DNA of 38,664 bases from a virus, in IMG/VR virus record IMGVR_UViG_3300031629_001472, positions 1 to 38,664 of that record, one strand, 5' to 3'. The position numbers and the translations under genes are program-made. The notes below the pieces were generated by a model. The model was not told the DNA's origin and did not search any database. It worked only from the letters and a program-made list of their open reading frames with translations. Positions 14,634 through 21,456 of the stretch are shown here, piece after piece (the stretch's first letter is position 1; every line of letters starts with the position of its first letter).

Positions 14634-14848
14634 ATCTTATATTTATTTCTATATCTTTCTTCAAATATTGTTCCTTGTCCTATAGCCTCTATCGTAGTAT
14701 TCTCTGGCATGTACTTACTTCGAGGACTGATGATCTTATCTACGCAAGCTAATGAAGTAAATACTTTGATGTAAAACTTCTTACCTGCTCCTTTAGTATA
14801 CACAACTGCAATAGGAGTGTAATCGTTTCTTGGTTGCCATTTAGCCAT
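14630..14848 (-). CDS. Unknown small basic protein (72 aa)
   Basis: A 72-residue protein (MAKWQPRNDYTPIAVVYTKG ... FKKFYIKVFTSLACVDKI type; seen as KKFYIKVFTSLACVDKI) with pI probably high. Coupled on both sides: TAATG with the upstream membrane peptide and ATGA with the downstream gene. Not recognised. Confidence 0.66.
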   Translation of the reverse strand: MAKWQPRNDYTPIAVVYTKGAGKKFYIKVFTSLACVDKIISPRSKYMPENTTIEAIGQGTIFEERYRNKYKI

Positions 14849-14973
14849 TATAGAAAGAGTGCCATAAAGAGTACTAGAGCTACTAACCCCAGCACAGCAT
14901 ATCCAGCGATGCGTTCACTATCTCTCATTTGTCTACTTCTTCTTTGTTCGTCTTCTGTTCTATGATTCTCCAT
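14848..14973 (-). CDS. Tail-anchored membrane micropeptide (41 aa)
   Basis: Frame of 41 codons: a charged head (MENHRTEDEQRRSRQMRDSE) and a C-terminal membrane span (GYAVLGLVALVLFMALFL). This is a tail-anchor plan with a cytoplasmic head. Its stop overlaps the next start as TAATG and its start lies inside the upstream gene, which strongly supports it. Confidence 0.65.
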   Translation of the reverse strand: MENHRTEDEQRRSRQMRDSERIAGYAVLGLVALVLFMALFL

Positions 14974-15193
14974 AACTATATCTTTTTCTATTTAGATGTT
15001 TCTTTAACTCTTTATAATAAGGTATGTGCTCAGATTCGAACCAATACTTCTTACCTCCTAAGTTTTCAGTAAACTGTAGTATAAATAAACTAAGATACTT
15101 TCTAGCTCCTTTAACATGATGAGCATTAGTACAGCTACTGATAACCTTATTAGCTTTGCTATAAGCTAGTTTAAACTTCTTCTCCTGTTTCAT
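14960..15193 (-). CDS. Small basic protein (77 aa)
   Basis: A 77-residue, Lys/Tyr-rich protein (KLAYSKANKVISSCTNAHHV, YLSLFILQFTENL, KELKKHLNRKRYSYGES). It overlaps the SWIM-domain gene by 23 bases upstream and the membrane peptide by 14 downstream. Function unknown; the basic helices and link to a SWIM protein hint at nucleic acid work, weakly. Confidence 0.62.
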   Translation of the reverse strand: MKQEKKFKLAYSKANKVISSCTNAHHVKGARKYLSLFILQFTENLGGKKYWFESEHIPYYKELKKHLNRKRYSYGES

Positions 15194-15593
15194 TTCTTAC
15201 CTCTTTTAGATGTTTACATTTCCTATGGGCGATATATCCCCAACAGTCACAATTTAATCCGTTCTTACCTCGTCTAACTGTATACTCTTTATCTGAAGTA
15301 GCAGACTTAAATGACCAGGTCTCTTGTTTAACTTTAACAAATAACTCTTCAAAGGGTTGCTTTATAACTAATATATCATCTGTAGTAGTATCAGGGTGAA
15401 CTTCTATCCAAGATGGAGTATGATACGTAGTACCATTTATAGTTGCTATTCCTCCTTTACCTACATTAGTATAGGGCACTTCGTAGTAATGTCTCTTAAC
15501 CCAAGCTCCTGATAAGCTACCCGGAAGACCTAGCGAGCCCTCCGAATACATTATCTCTTCTTCTCCATTATGTGATACGTTCCATAGAGCCAT
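15171..15593 (-). CDS. SWIM-type zinc-finger protein
   Basis: A 140-residue protein whose C-terminal part holds a SWIM finger: Cys115-x-Cys117, eight residues, Cys126-x-His128 (NCDCWGYIAHRKCKHL), preceded by the usual strand YTVRRGKNGL. SWIM domains bind DNA or protein. The N-terminal 90 residues (SLSGAWVKRHYYEVPYTNVG, GTTYHTPSWIEVHP) are not recognised. Start is one base from the end of the cysteine-peptidase-like gene, so both are on one mRNA. Confidence 0.75.
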   Translation of the reverse strand: MALWNVSHNGEEEIMYSEGSLGLPGSLSGAWVKRHYYEVPYTNVGKGGIATINGTTYHTPSWIEVHPDTTTDDILVIKQPFEELFVKVKQETWSFKSATSDKEYTVRRGKNGLNCDCWGYIAHRKCKHLKEVRNETGEEV

Positions 15594-15594
15594 A

Positions 15595-16116
15595 TTAAAA
15601 TAAGCTTAATTGAACATTCTCTTTTCTTAAATTCTCTACGTGAAATACGCTATCTACTTTACGAGTAGGTCTAAATTCTTCTCCAGCGTTATCGATTAAT
15701 ATGCCATCTATAACTGTAAATGCATGCTTAGATACTCCTACAATATAAGTTCCTTTAGGATAGTCTTTGATAAAAGACTTAACAGTCTTCTTACGTCTTA
15801 CTATATCTCCATGAAGCTTATACTTATTAGTAATCTCATTTCTGCTTAATACTCTAACATCAAACTCCTTGTTACCAATTTGCATTCCATTATCTTCTAG
15901 CTTCATCATAGTAGTACTTACAAAATTAGTACCTTTCTTATCTTGACGACCGAAGAAGTCTTTAACATAAGCATGAGCTACTTCATAAGTAACATCTGTA
16001 GCTGAAGCTACTGCTCTTACGAAACAATCATCTTTCTCACCTTTAGCTAATGTCGATAACGAGTAACCTTTGATCTCGTTGCTTGCGTACTTGTACGTTC
16101 CAATTAAATTTGTCAT
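15595..16116 (-). CDS. Papain-like cysteine peptidase candidate
   Basis: A 173-residue protein with the pattern of small phage and bacterial papain-fold proteins: Cys31 in KDDCFVRAVASATDVTYEVA at the head of a helix, and His131 in GTYIVGVSKHAFTVIDGILIDN followed by Asp137/Asn143, in the strand-turn order of a Cys-His-Asp/Asn site. Substrate is unknown; such proteins may cleave peptides or isopeptides. I start at MTNLIGTYKY because it has the AAAGGTTATG module; a longer frame would begin inside the promoter. First gene of its transcript. Confidence 0.65.
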   Translation of the reverse strand: MTNLIGTYKYASNEIKGYSLSTLAKGEKDDCFVRAVASATDVTYEVAHAYVKDFFGRQDKKGTNFVSTTMMKLEDNGMQIGNKEFDVRVLSRNEITNKYKLHGDIVRRKKTVKSFIKDYPKGTYIVGVSKHAFTVIDGILIDNAGEEFRPTRKVDSVFHVENLRKENVQLSLF

Positions 16117-16142
16117 AACCTTTATTTGTTTTGATTTATACT

Positions 16143-16173
16143 TAAAGATACGAATTATAACGTTCATAAGCAA
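16143..16173 (-). promoter_or_regulatory. Promoter (TTAGTTGC / TATCTTTA)
   Basis: TTG 16173-16171, 20-base spacer, TATCTTTA 16150-16143, short leader ending AAATAAAGGTTATG. The TTAGTTGC directly continues the T-run of the terminator upstream. Confidence 0.78.
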
Positions 16174-16175
16174 CT

Positions 16176-16201
16176 AAAAAAGGGTTTATTTTGGATAAAC
16201 C
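16176..16201 (-). terminator. Rho-independent terminator fused to the next promoter
   Basis: Minus strand GGTTTAT-CCAAA-ATAAACC, a perfect 7-bp stem, then C and six T. The stop codon of the 58-residue gene lies in the 3' arm, and the T-run flows into the TTAGTTG -33 box. Confidence 0.72.
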
Positions 16202-16362
16202 GACTCCCATCCATCACATAGTATCCTAACTCCTTTAGAGTTCACTACATAGTTTCTATCTTCGTCTTCTATCAATGTTGCTTCTACTAACACTTCTTTA
16301 CCAACTGCTGACATACCTATCATTTTAAATACATCTCCTACTTTCTTTTCGTTTAACCTCAT
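16186..16362 (-). CDS. Small protein, possible SH3-like barrel (58 aa)
   Basis: Frame of 58 codons starting MRLNEKKVGDVFKMIGMSAV and ending GWESVYPK. The strand pattern KVGDVFKMIG, VLVEATLIEDEDRNYVVNSK, GVRILCDGWESVY resembles a small beta-barrel of the KOW/SH3 kind. The upstream gene stops 10 bases before it and a clear terminator overlaps its stop. Function unknown. Confidence 0.65.
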   Translation of the reverse strand: MRLNEKKVGDVFKMIGMSAVGKEVLVEATLIEDEDRNYVVNSKGVRILCDGWESVYPK

Positions 16363-16372
16363 GTCTTATTAT

Positions 16373-16555
16373 TTAATAGTTATAATCTAAACTCCATTTT
16401 AACCACAAAATAGAATTGCATCTTAATTTCTTACTTATTTCTATTGTCGGTATTAAGAATAATGATTCTCCTGAATTCCAATTGAAATCAATCTCTATTC
16501 TCTGCTCTTCTAACCATTGTAGGTAATTCCAAAGCTTTTTAAGTTTCTTAAACAT
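16373..16555 (-). CDS. Unknown small protein (60 aa)
   Basis: A 60-residue Trp- and Lys-rich protein (MFKKLKKLWNYLQWLEEQRI, IEISKKLRCNSILWLKWSL). It stops 10 bases before the next gene and begins one base after the metallopeptidase stop. No family recognised. Confidence 0.58.
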   Translation of the reverse strand: MFKKLKKLWNYLQWLEEQRIEIDFNWNSGESLFLIPTIEISKKLRCNSILWLKWSLDYNY

Positions 16556-16556
16556 A

Positions 16557-16970
16557 TTAGTATTCTATTTGAGTTAATATTTGAATTGTCTCTCCTAATT
16601 TCTCTTCCTCTAATGCTTTAAGCTCATATGGATGATCATCATATTCGTATCCCATATCGTAGTACCTCTTCATCCAAGATGGAGATTGTAAGTAATGCTG
16701 GTATTCATGAAGTATAGTCTTAATAAGATGAAGTTCTGAATTGATATTAGGATAGTATATCCATATAGTATTCATCTCTCTATCGTACTCACCAACTATA
16801 TCTTCACTTCCTTCTCCGTCCGCTATTGGAGTTCCGGAAAGTCTAGCATAGATATTAGTCGCATATTTAATAGAAGGGAATTGCTTCTTATACTTAGACC
16901 TACCATAGTGGTTTTTAATCCAAGGATAAACATTTTCTAATATGGACATAATAGTTAATCTACGCATCAT
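16557..16970 (-). CDS. HExxH zinc metallopeptidase-like protein
   Basis: About 137 residues. The zinc motif LHEYQHYLQSP (His88, Glu89, His92 with this start) is followed by a Tyr/Met helix and the acidic segment HPYELKALEEEKLG, whose Glu could be the third ligand. N-terminal YPWIKNHYGRSKYKKQFPSI and ARLSGTPIADGE lead to the strand MNTIWIYYPN. Such small proteins are common in phages; substrate unknown. Start choice: ATGATG at 16970/16967 overlaps the upstream stop (ATGCGTAG); MSILENVYPW at 16949 is an alternative. Confidence 0.7.
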   Translation of the reverse strand: MMRRLTIMSILENVYPWIKNHYGRSKYKKQFPSIKYATNIYARLSGTPIADGEGSEDIVGEYDREMNTIWIYYPNINSELHLIKTILHEYQHYLQSPSWMKRYYDMGYEYDDHPYELKALEEEKLGETIQILTQIEY

Positions 16971-17133
16971 AATCTTTCTTACAATCTTTTTTATGGTTAA
17001 ACCATCCACCACATTTACATTTAATATAGTGTACAGTAGTAAGGATAATGGGAGAGCCGGCTAACAAGGTTATGACATTTGGATGCCAGTGCTCTCCACA
17101 TATTCCTAATGTATGTTTTATAATTTCTACCAT
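16960..17133 (-). CDS. Small Cys/His-rich membrane-associated protein (57 aa)
   Basis: Frame of 57 codons: MVEIIKHTLGICGEHWHPNV, a hydrophobic segment ITLLAGSPIILTTVHYI, then KCKCGGWFNHKKDCKKDYDA. The two Cys/His clusters (CxxHxH and CxC...HxxxC) could bind a metal. It ends inside the start of the metallopeptidase gene and begins four bases after the upstream stop, which supports it. Function unknown. Confidence 0.62.
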   Translation of the reverse strand: MVEIIKHTLGICGEHWHPNVITLLAGSPIILTTVHYIKCKCGGWFNHKKDCKKDYDA

Positions 17134-17136
17134 AAT

Positions 17137-17343
17137 TTACGAATCGTTTTCTTCATCAGTTATATCTTCTCTTTCTTGTAGTATCTCTAATAACCTTTCA
17201 GGTGTTAGAGTATACCCATCTAACATTTCGTCAGTACCAAACTTTCCACAGTCAGATGAGAAGTCTAGTACTATCTTTCCTTCTATTAATGCTAGGGAAA
17301 CTGCTATAGTAACATCTTTACTATCTTTATATAATAGGCTCAT
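17137..17343 (-). CDS. Small acidic protein (68 aa)
   Basis: A 68-residue protein (MSLLYKDSKDVTIAVSLALI ... LTPERLLEILQEREDITDEE). Last third is an acidic helix. Overlaps the upstream stop as ATGA. Not recognised. Confidence 0.6.
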   Translation of the reverse strand: MSLLYKDSKDVTIAVSLALIEGKIVLDFSSDCGKFGTDEMLDGYTLTPERLLEILQEREDITDEENDS

Positions 17344-17585
17344 ATCTTATACAATGTGTAGTTACTATTTTTTGTTTTAAATTTTACGTGGAAATCTCCC
17401 TTTTCTGTGATTTCGGTTACTTTCGTAGTTAGCCATGTAAATGAATGATTGAATGGAGACATAAGTAACCTATATCCTACTTCAATAAATTTATGTTTTT
17501 TCTTGAATTCTCCATTTATGGGATTATATTCTATCCACAAAACATCATCAGAATACTTGGTTAAATTATCTCGTTCTCTTACCAA
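17340..17585 (-). CDS. Small protein with TTG start (81 aa)
   Basis: An 81-residue beta-rich protein (DNLTKYSDDVLWIEYNPING, WLTTKVTEITEKGDFHVKFK). No ATG exists near the beginning; the first usable codon is TTG, which overlaps the upstream stop as TTGGTAA. Its end overlaps the next ATG by 4 bases. Function unknown. Confidence 0.58.
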   Translation of the reverse strand: MVRERDNLTKYSDDVLWIEYNPINGEFKKKHKFIEVGYRLLMSPFNHSFTWLTTKVTEITEKGDFHVKFKTKNSNYTLYKI

Positions 17586-17707
17586 CTTCCAATTCGTGTT
17601 TTCATTTGGACCATTAACTCCTTAACTAACCCATCTAACGTTAATTTTCCATCACCCTTTACTTCATCGAGGGTTAATAATAGTTTAGGTTGCTTTCCTG
17701 GTATCAT
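17579..17707 (-). CDS. Micropeptide (42 aa)
   Basis: Frame of 42 codons beginning MIPGKQPKLLLTLDEVKGDG and ending QMKTRIGSW. It fills the space between two genes exactly: three bases after the upstream stop and overlapping the next start by 7. Helix LDGLVKELMVQMK near its end. Function unknown. Confidence 0.55.
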   Translation of the reverse strand: MIPGKQPKLLLTLDEVKGDGKLTLDGLVKELMVQMKTRIGSW

Positions 17708-17709
17708 AA

Positions 17710-17949
17710 TTAAAATGGTAAAGGTTTATCTTTTGATTTATCTCTCGGTTTAGAATGATCACTTAGTTTTCTATACCCCAGTGATGCAAATGGTTGCTCT
17801 CCTAATTCTGTGATGGCTGGTCTAGCATTAACATTCAGAACCTCCATCGCATCAATCATCTTATGAGCTTTCTTTCGAGCCATGTAATCATCTTTAGCGT
17901 ATACGTACATATCTACCGACATTACGTATCGTTTTTCTTTCTCTGCCAT
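17710..17949 (-). CDS. Unknown small protein (79 aa)
   Basis: I start at MAEKEKRYVMSVDMYVYAKD, whose ATG overlaps the upstream stop (TAATG), rather than eleven codons earlier. The body is a ferredoxin-like pattern: strand KRYVMSVDMYVYAKD, helix DYMARKKAHKMIDAM, strand VNARPAITELGEQPF, and a Lys-rich tail. Not recognised. Confidence 0.65.
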   Translation of the reverse strand: MAEKEKRYVMSVDMYVYAKDDYMARKKAHKMIDAMEVLNVNARPAITELGEQPFASLGYRKLSDHSKPRDKSKDKPLPF

Positions 17950-18164
17950 TACCAATGTGTTAAGTTTTGTTCTAAGTTCCATTTAACTGTCTCGTCAACC
18001 TGCTCAGGATAGTCTGGTGAGTAATCTTTAAGTTCGTGGATAATTGAATCAGACAAAGCATCTATTCTGTTGCTTGTCATTTCCGGAAAAGTCTCTCCGG
18101 TTAATTGCTTCTTAGCAATCAAGTCTAGTACCTTCTGTACTATTTCGTCTTTGTATACTGTCAT
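17949..18164 (-). CDS. Unknown small acidic protein (71 aa)
   Basis: A 71-residue helical protein (YKDEIVQKVLDLIAKKQLTG, TSNRIDALSDSIIHELKDYS, VDETVKWNLEQNLTHW). Start has the module AAAAGGTTATG. It is first of a run of about ten overlapping genes and lies 430 bases downstream of the nearest promoter. Confidence 0.66.
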   Translation of the reverse strand: MTVYKDEIVQKVLDLIAKKQLTGETFPEMTSNRIDALSDSIIHELKDYSPDYPEQVDETVKWNLEQNLTHW

Positions 18165-18603
18165 AACCTTTTATTTTAATCTTTGTTACTATTTGGGTAA
18201 GGTAAGTAACATTAACCTTTATTCGGGGCAGTGAGGGGGGGTGTCAGGAATCTCTCTGTGATATTGTTTTCGATTCTTGAATTGAATCTCGATTCCTCCA
18301 GCTTATCACATCTGTTCATTTCTTCGCCATTTATGACCTATTGTTCTTAGGTCCCCAAAGTCAAGCCTCATCATCTACTCGCTATTCTCGTCCTGCTCTT
18401 TTTATTCCACCTTAATTTGGTGACAGTTTAGGTACTCACTTCTCAGAATCTAGAGAACTATTGATACTATCTCATCTCATTCGCTACAATTTAACTCTAC
18501 TCCTAAAGGTACTACATTCTCATATCGACCTTTGATCCTAGTAGAAACTCTTTCCTGCTGTATCGTTTAATATTTTAAAGAACTTTAACTTATATCTTAT
18601 ATA
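18165..18603 (-). ncRNA. Long untranslated leader or non-coding RNA
   Basis: From the promoter at 18604-18634 to the next well-supported start there are about 430 bases without a convincing gene. One 35-codon frame (18212-18319, MNRCDKLEESRFNSRIENNI) lacks a start module and is doubtful. Sequence is less AT-rich than its surroundings and holds inverted repeats such as GATTC-AATTCAA-GAATC (minus strand, about 18270) and a run of seven C (18241-18235). A structured leader, an RNA regulator or a decayed gene are all open. Confidence 0.4.
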
Positions 18604-18634
18604 TAAAGATAAGAAATAATACGCATACTTCCAA
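18604..18634 (-). promoter_or_regulatory. Promoter (TTAGTTGG / TATCTTTA)
   Basis: TTG 18634-18632, 20-base spacer, TATCTTTA 18611-18604. Reads into the 430-base leader. Confidence 0.7.
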
Positions 18635-18636
18635 CT

Positions 18637-18657
18637 AAAAGGTGGATTATTTATCCA
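18637..18657 (-). terminator. Weak terminator next to the promoter
   Basis: Minus strand TGGAT-AAATA-ATCCA, then CC and four T, which run into AGTTGG of the next promoter. The stop of the 26-codon frame lies in the 3' side of the loop. Confidence 0.4.
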
Positions 18658-18727
18658 TCCAATTAAGTAATCTATTCATAACAATGTAAAATATTATTAG
18701 AGTGATTACACATTTTACTACAATCAC
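18647..18727 (-). CDS. Possible membrane micropeptide with GTG start (26 aa)
   Basis: GTG shares its G with the TAG stop of the upstream gene (TAGTG), then 25 more codons: a membrane span VIVVKCVITLIIFYIV and a tail MNRLLNWMDK. Junction and composition favour it; length and non-ATG start argue for caution. Confidence 0.35.
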   Translation of the reverse strand: MIVVKCVITLIIFYIVMNRLLNWMDK

Positions 18728-19122
18728 TAATCCAAACCAGAAGTACGGCCTGCATCTCTTTCTTTGTTCATCCAATTACCCTTACGAGTAGTATAAACTT
18801 CTTTATCATTTATAAATTGATCATTGTTAATCTTAACTTTATCATACCAAGGAACTCCTCCTGTATTATCTAGTGTTATATTTACATTACCATATCTCTC
18901 TCTAATTCCGGACTTCCATCTATTTAAAGCTTCTTCATTATGTATTGAAGTACTAGAGTCGTCTGGGTTAGGTAAGTTATAGCCAAACATCATCTTACCG
19001 AATAGTCCGCTTATCATATTGAAAGTTATATCTTCTAGATTAGTTTCAATCTTCTCTCTATTTTGCTCTCCTCTATTAGTAGACTGCAGAGCTTCGTCTA
19101 ATATTGCTTTACTTAATTTCAT
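18727..19122 (-). CDS. Unknown protein (131 aa)
   Basis: A 131-residue protein: helical MKLSKAILDEALQSTNRGEQ, then LEDITFNMISGLFGKMMFGY, and a polar C-terminus with NVNITLDNTGGVPWYDKVKI. No family is recognised. It follows the 257-residue gene by 30 bases and is probably in its operon. Confidence 0.7.
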   Translation of the reverse strand: MKLSKAILDEALQSTNRGEQNREKIETNLEDITFNMISGLFGKMMFGYNLPNPDDSSTSIHNEEALNRWKSGIRERYGNVNITLDNTGGVPWYDKVKINNDQFINDKEVYTTRKGNWMNKERDAGRTSGLD

Positions 19123-19152
19123 TTTATGTGTCTTTTAAATAAATAGTACGTT

Positions 19153-19926
19153 TTACGCTTCAGCTTTGATTACATAATCTCTATACTGCCAAAGTAAATC
19201 ATTTACATTAGACATTCTAACGTTATGAAAAATTGTAGTCTCGTTTATCTCTCCAACTCGGTAAGCCATCGTAAGCTCTAAATCAGCTGATAAGCCAGAC
19301 TTAGTTGTCTTTAATATCTTAGCTTTTTGAATATATCTTTGAGTCCAAGTATGTCTAATATCTATTGTACCTTTCTTCTCTCCATTAAACTCTAACCCTT
19401 TATCTTTAAGTAAGTCTAAAGCTTCTTTCAACTGTACGTCATTAATTTCTTCTCTTAAAGCTTCAAGCTCTCTTCCGATTTTAAATTCTGGTTTTCTATC
19501 TACTACAATGCTTGCTTTAATACTATTAAGCCCAGCTACAATATCATCTTGATGATCAATTAAGATCTCAGCTACTTGTCCAACAGTTCTTAATCTTTCT
19601 AATTCCCAAAGACTATTATCACTCGTAGAGTAAACTGAAGTATTAATGTTCTTTACCTCTCCGGTCTCCCAGTCTTCATTAGTTCTAAGAGTAATTAATT
19701 CTTTCAAATAGGTGTAGTCTTCACGAGCTCTTTGAAATTCGAAAGATGATGCATCATAACCACCGATCGCAATTGTAATCCCTTCTTCAGGAGTAAAGTA
19801 CTCATTGATTAACTTTAAAGCTGCTGCTTTTCTATCCTTAGCCTGCTTTTCAGATTTCTTGTAAGCTAATTGAAGCTCCTCTTTCTTTCTCGAGATAATC
19901 TCGTTGATAATTTCTACTTTTGTCAT
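19153..19926 (-). CDS. Unknown protein with long charged N-terminal helix (257 aa)
   Basis: A 257-residue protein. Residues 1-45 form a Lys/Glu-rich helix or coiled coil (EIINEIISRKKEELQLAYKK). The middle has GITIAIGGYDASSFEFQR and a helix LKELITLRTNEDWE; residues about 150-185 are another coiled-coil-like segment (IGRELEALREEINDVQLKEA), and the end is beta-like (SADLELTMAYRVGEINETTI). No enzyme motif seen. It starts three bases after the previous stop. Confidence 0.75.
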   Translation of the reverse strand: MTKVEIINEIISRKKEELQLAYKKSEKQAKDRKAAALKLINEYFTPEEGITIAIGGYDASSFEFQRAREDYTYLKELITLRTNEDWETGEVKNINTSVYSTSDNSLWELERLRTVGQVAEILIDHQDDIVAGLNSIKASIVVDRKPEFKIGRELEALREEINDVQLKEALDLLKDKGLEFNGEKKGTIDIRHTWTQRYIQKAKILKTTKSGLSADLELTMAYRVGEINETTIFHNVRMSNVNDLLWQYRDYVIKAEA

Positions 19927-19928
19927 AA

Positions 19929-20417
19929 TTATAATGCTGCTAATTGTGTTAGTGATTCAGAGAAATCTACTCCAGCTATTACTGGAGGCAGATCTTTTAT
20001 CTCTACTGAATTCATTACAAAAGCTTTATCTGCCCAAGTCTTAGAATTAACTGCTCTATATTGATTACTATCCATTAGGTTAGTATTATCAAAACAACTG
20101 TTAATAGTTCCTACTTCAAGACCTCTCATGATAGCCTCATCCATAAACTTAACCTTCTTGCCTACTCTAGCAAAGACTGTTAACCAATGGTCAGTTCCAG
20201 CAGGATTAAACTCTACAGTTAGTAAAGCTCCTCTTTTAAATGCGTTAAGTAATCTACCTGGATTCTCACTATACATTTTATTCTCTCTATCAAACTTTAC
20301 TTCATTACAAGTTGGATATCCAGCTCTACATTTAGAAATAAATCTAAATTTACCAGTTCTACCGTCGATGAAGTTTACTGTTCTTAAGTCCTTGATTGTG
20401 TTGATAATTTCTGTCAT
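19929..20417 (-). CDS. Unknown protein (162 aa), first of its operon
   Basis: A 162-residue beta-rich protein (TVNFIDGRTGKFRFISKCRA, VEFNPAGTDHWLTVFARVGK, WADKAFVMNSVEIKDLPP). Not recognised. The start has the module AGAGGTTATG and a promoter 27 bases upstream, so it is well fixed, and it probably leads the 257- and 131-residue genes. Confidence 0.75.
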   Translation of the reverse strand: MTEIINTIKDLRTVNFIDGRTGKFRFISKCRAGYPTCNEVKFDRENKMYSENPGRLLNAFKRGALLTVEFNPAGTDHWLTVFARVGKKVKFMDEAIMRGLEVGTINSCFDNTNLMDSNQYRAVNSKTWADKAFVMNSVEIKDLPPVIAGVDFSESLTQLAAL

Positions 20418-20443
20418 AACCTCTATTTGTTTTTATTTATACT

Positions 20444-20474
20444 TAAAGATACGAAATATTACTCGGGGAGGCAA
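20444..20474 (-). promoter_or_regulatory. Promoter inside a terminator hairpin (AGTTGCC / TATCTTTA)
   Basis: TTG 20474-20472, 20-base spacer, TATCTTTA 20451-20444. The TTG lies in the loop and the spacer begins in the 3' arm of the hairpin at 20461-20487. Confidence 0.75.
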
Positions 20475-20487
20475 CTTTTCCCCGAGT
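20461..20487 (-). terminator. Perfect 8-bp GC-rich hairpin enclosing a -33 box
   Basis: ACTCGGGG (arm), 11-base loop containing AGTTGCC on the minus strand, CCCCGAGT (arm). It follows the 46-residue gene by about a dozen bases. There is no good T-run after it, so it could be a terminator, an mRNA 3'-end stabiliser, or a cruciform operator. Confidence 0.55.
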
Positions 20488-20499
20488 TATTACCGAGAT

Positions 20500-20640
20500 T
20501 TATTCTTGGTCGGTTAAATTTTTATTGTATACTAAGTTGTATATATCGTCGGCGAATTCGGGTGTAATCGAATTAGATTCTAATAGAGATTGAGTAATTT
20601 TTTTGATGTTGTCGTCGGTGTGGTAAATTGGTTGAATCAT
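20500..20640 (-). CDS. Small acidic protein with its own promoter (46 aa)
   Basis: Frame of 46 codons starting MIQPIYHTDDNIKKITQSLL and ending YNKNLTDQE. A good promoter lies 56 bases upstream, and the strong hairpin follows its stop, so it is a complete single-gene unit. Composition is helical and acidic. Small phage proteins made alone from strong promoters are often host-takeover factors; function here is unknown. Confidence 0.62.
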   Translation of the reverse strand: MIQPIYHTDDNIKKITQSLLESNSITPEFADDIYNLVYNKNLTDQE

Positions 20641-20695
20641 ATGAGAATAAATTAAGTTAAGTATGAAGAGAGTATATCTCTCTTTCTTTAATACT

Positions 20696-20726
20696 TAAAG
20701 ATAAGAAGAATATTCCGGAAAAGCAA
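20696..20726 (-). promoter_or_regulatory. Promoter (TAGTTGC / TATCTTTA)
   Basis: TTG 20726-20724, 20-base spacer that holds the palindrome TTCCGGAA (20720-20713), TATCTTTA 20703-20696. The leader holds GAGAGATATACTCTC, a perfect hairpin (6-bp arms GAGAGA-like/TCTCTC-like around ATA). Confidence 0.72.
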
Positions 20727-20741
20727 CTACTTACTAAGTTA

Positions 20742-21455
20742 TTATCCAAATATTTCTACTCTAATATCTTTCATCATTTCAAATCCTAGCTTATCTAAGT
20801 GAAACCTTCCTTCAGAAACCATTCTATCCCAACCACAGAAGTAAACTAATGGCTTATCATCCATCACATGAATATCATTAAGGTAATGCTCATGGACGTG
20901 TCCTTTTTTATATCCTAGTTTTTTCTCTTGAGACAGTACAGGAATATATTCAAAGTTAGGCATTTGTTTAGCTAAGAATTCAAACTCTTTTCTATATAAT
21001 ATATCTTTATGAGTTCGAGTACCGAAGAATAGTTTAATGCTCTTAAATTTTATATCATTATCATATAAGTAATTGACCATTGAACGAAAAGGACTTACTC
21101 CTGATCCAGTAGATACAAACATAATATCTCTATTCATAATGTCTTGAGGTAGTGTAAATATTCCCATAGGTCCTCTATAAAGAAATTCGTCTCCTATCTC
21201 TGCTTCCAAGAATAAGTAATTAGACATATGACCTCCTTCAAGATAAGTTATAACTAGTTCGAAGTTATTACTACCGTCCGGCCATGAAGCAATGGAATAG
21301 TTTCTAACTACTGAGCCATCTACTCCAGGCTTAGCAACTAACTGTAACAATTGCCCGGGTACATATTCTAGTTTCTCATACAAAGGTGATTCAAATATGA
21401 ACCTCCAGTTCTTATCTGTCTCTTTTATAATCTTAGTTAAGATTGCTACATTCAT
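20742..21455 (-). CDS. Ferredoxin/flavodoxin-NADP reductase-like flavoprotein
   Basis: A 237-residue protein with the full FNR plan. FAD domain: PGQLLQL (about 33-39) and the FAD-binding Arg51-x-Tyr-Ser (RNYSIAS), GPMGIF near 95. NAD(P) domain: STGSGVSPFRSM, FFGTR and CGW, ending EIFG; the C-terminus lacks the plant-type Tyr and resembles bacterial Fpr-type enzymes. It would move electrons between NAD(P)H and a ferredoxin or flavodoxin. A phage-encoded electron-transfer partner could feed a ribonucleotide reductase, a radical SAM enzyme or the 2OG oxygenase pool, none of which is proven here. Coupled to the small membrane gene one base upstream. Confidence 0.85.
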   Translation of the reverse strand: MNVAILTKIIKETDKNWRFIFESPLYEKLEYVPGQLLQLVAKPGVDGSVVRNYSIASWPDGSNNFELVITYLEGGHMSNYLFLEAEIGDEFLYRGPMGIFTLPQDIMNRDIMFVSTGSGVSPFRSMVNYLYDNDIKFKSIKLFFGTRTHKDILYRKEFEFLAKQMPNFEYIPVLSQEKKLGYKKGHVHEHYLNDIHVMDDKPLVYFCGWDRMVSEGRFHLDKLGFEMMKDIRVEIFG

Positions 21456-21456
21456 A

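Noticed and set aside
16117-16173. 19-residue N-terminal extension of the cysteine-peptidase candidate
   Set aside because: Overlaps the promoter itself, and the internal ATG has the AAAGGTTATG module.
18212-18319. 35-codon minus frame MNRCDKLEESR...
   Set aside because: No start module, crosses the C7 tract, no overlap with neighbours; treated as part of the untranslated leader.
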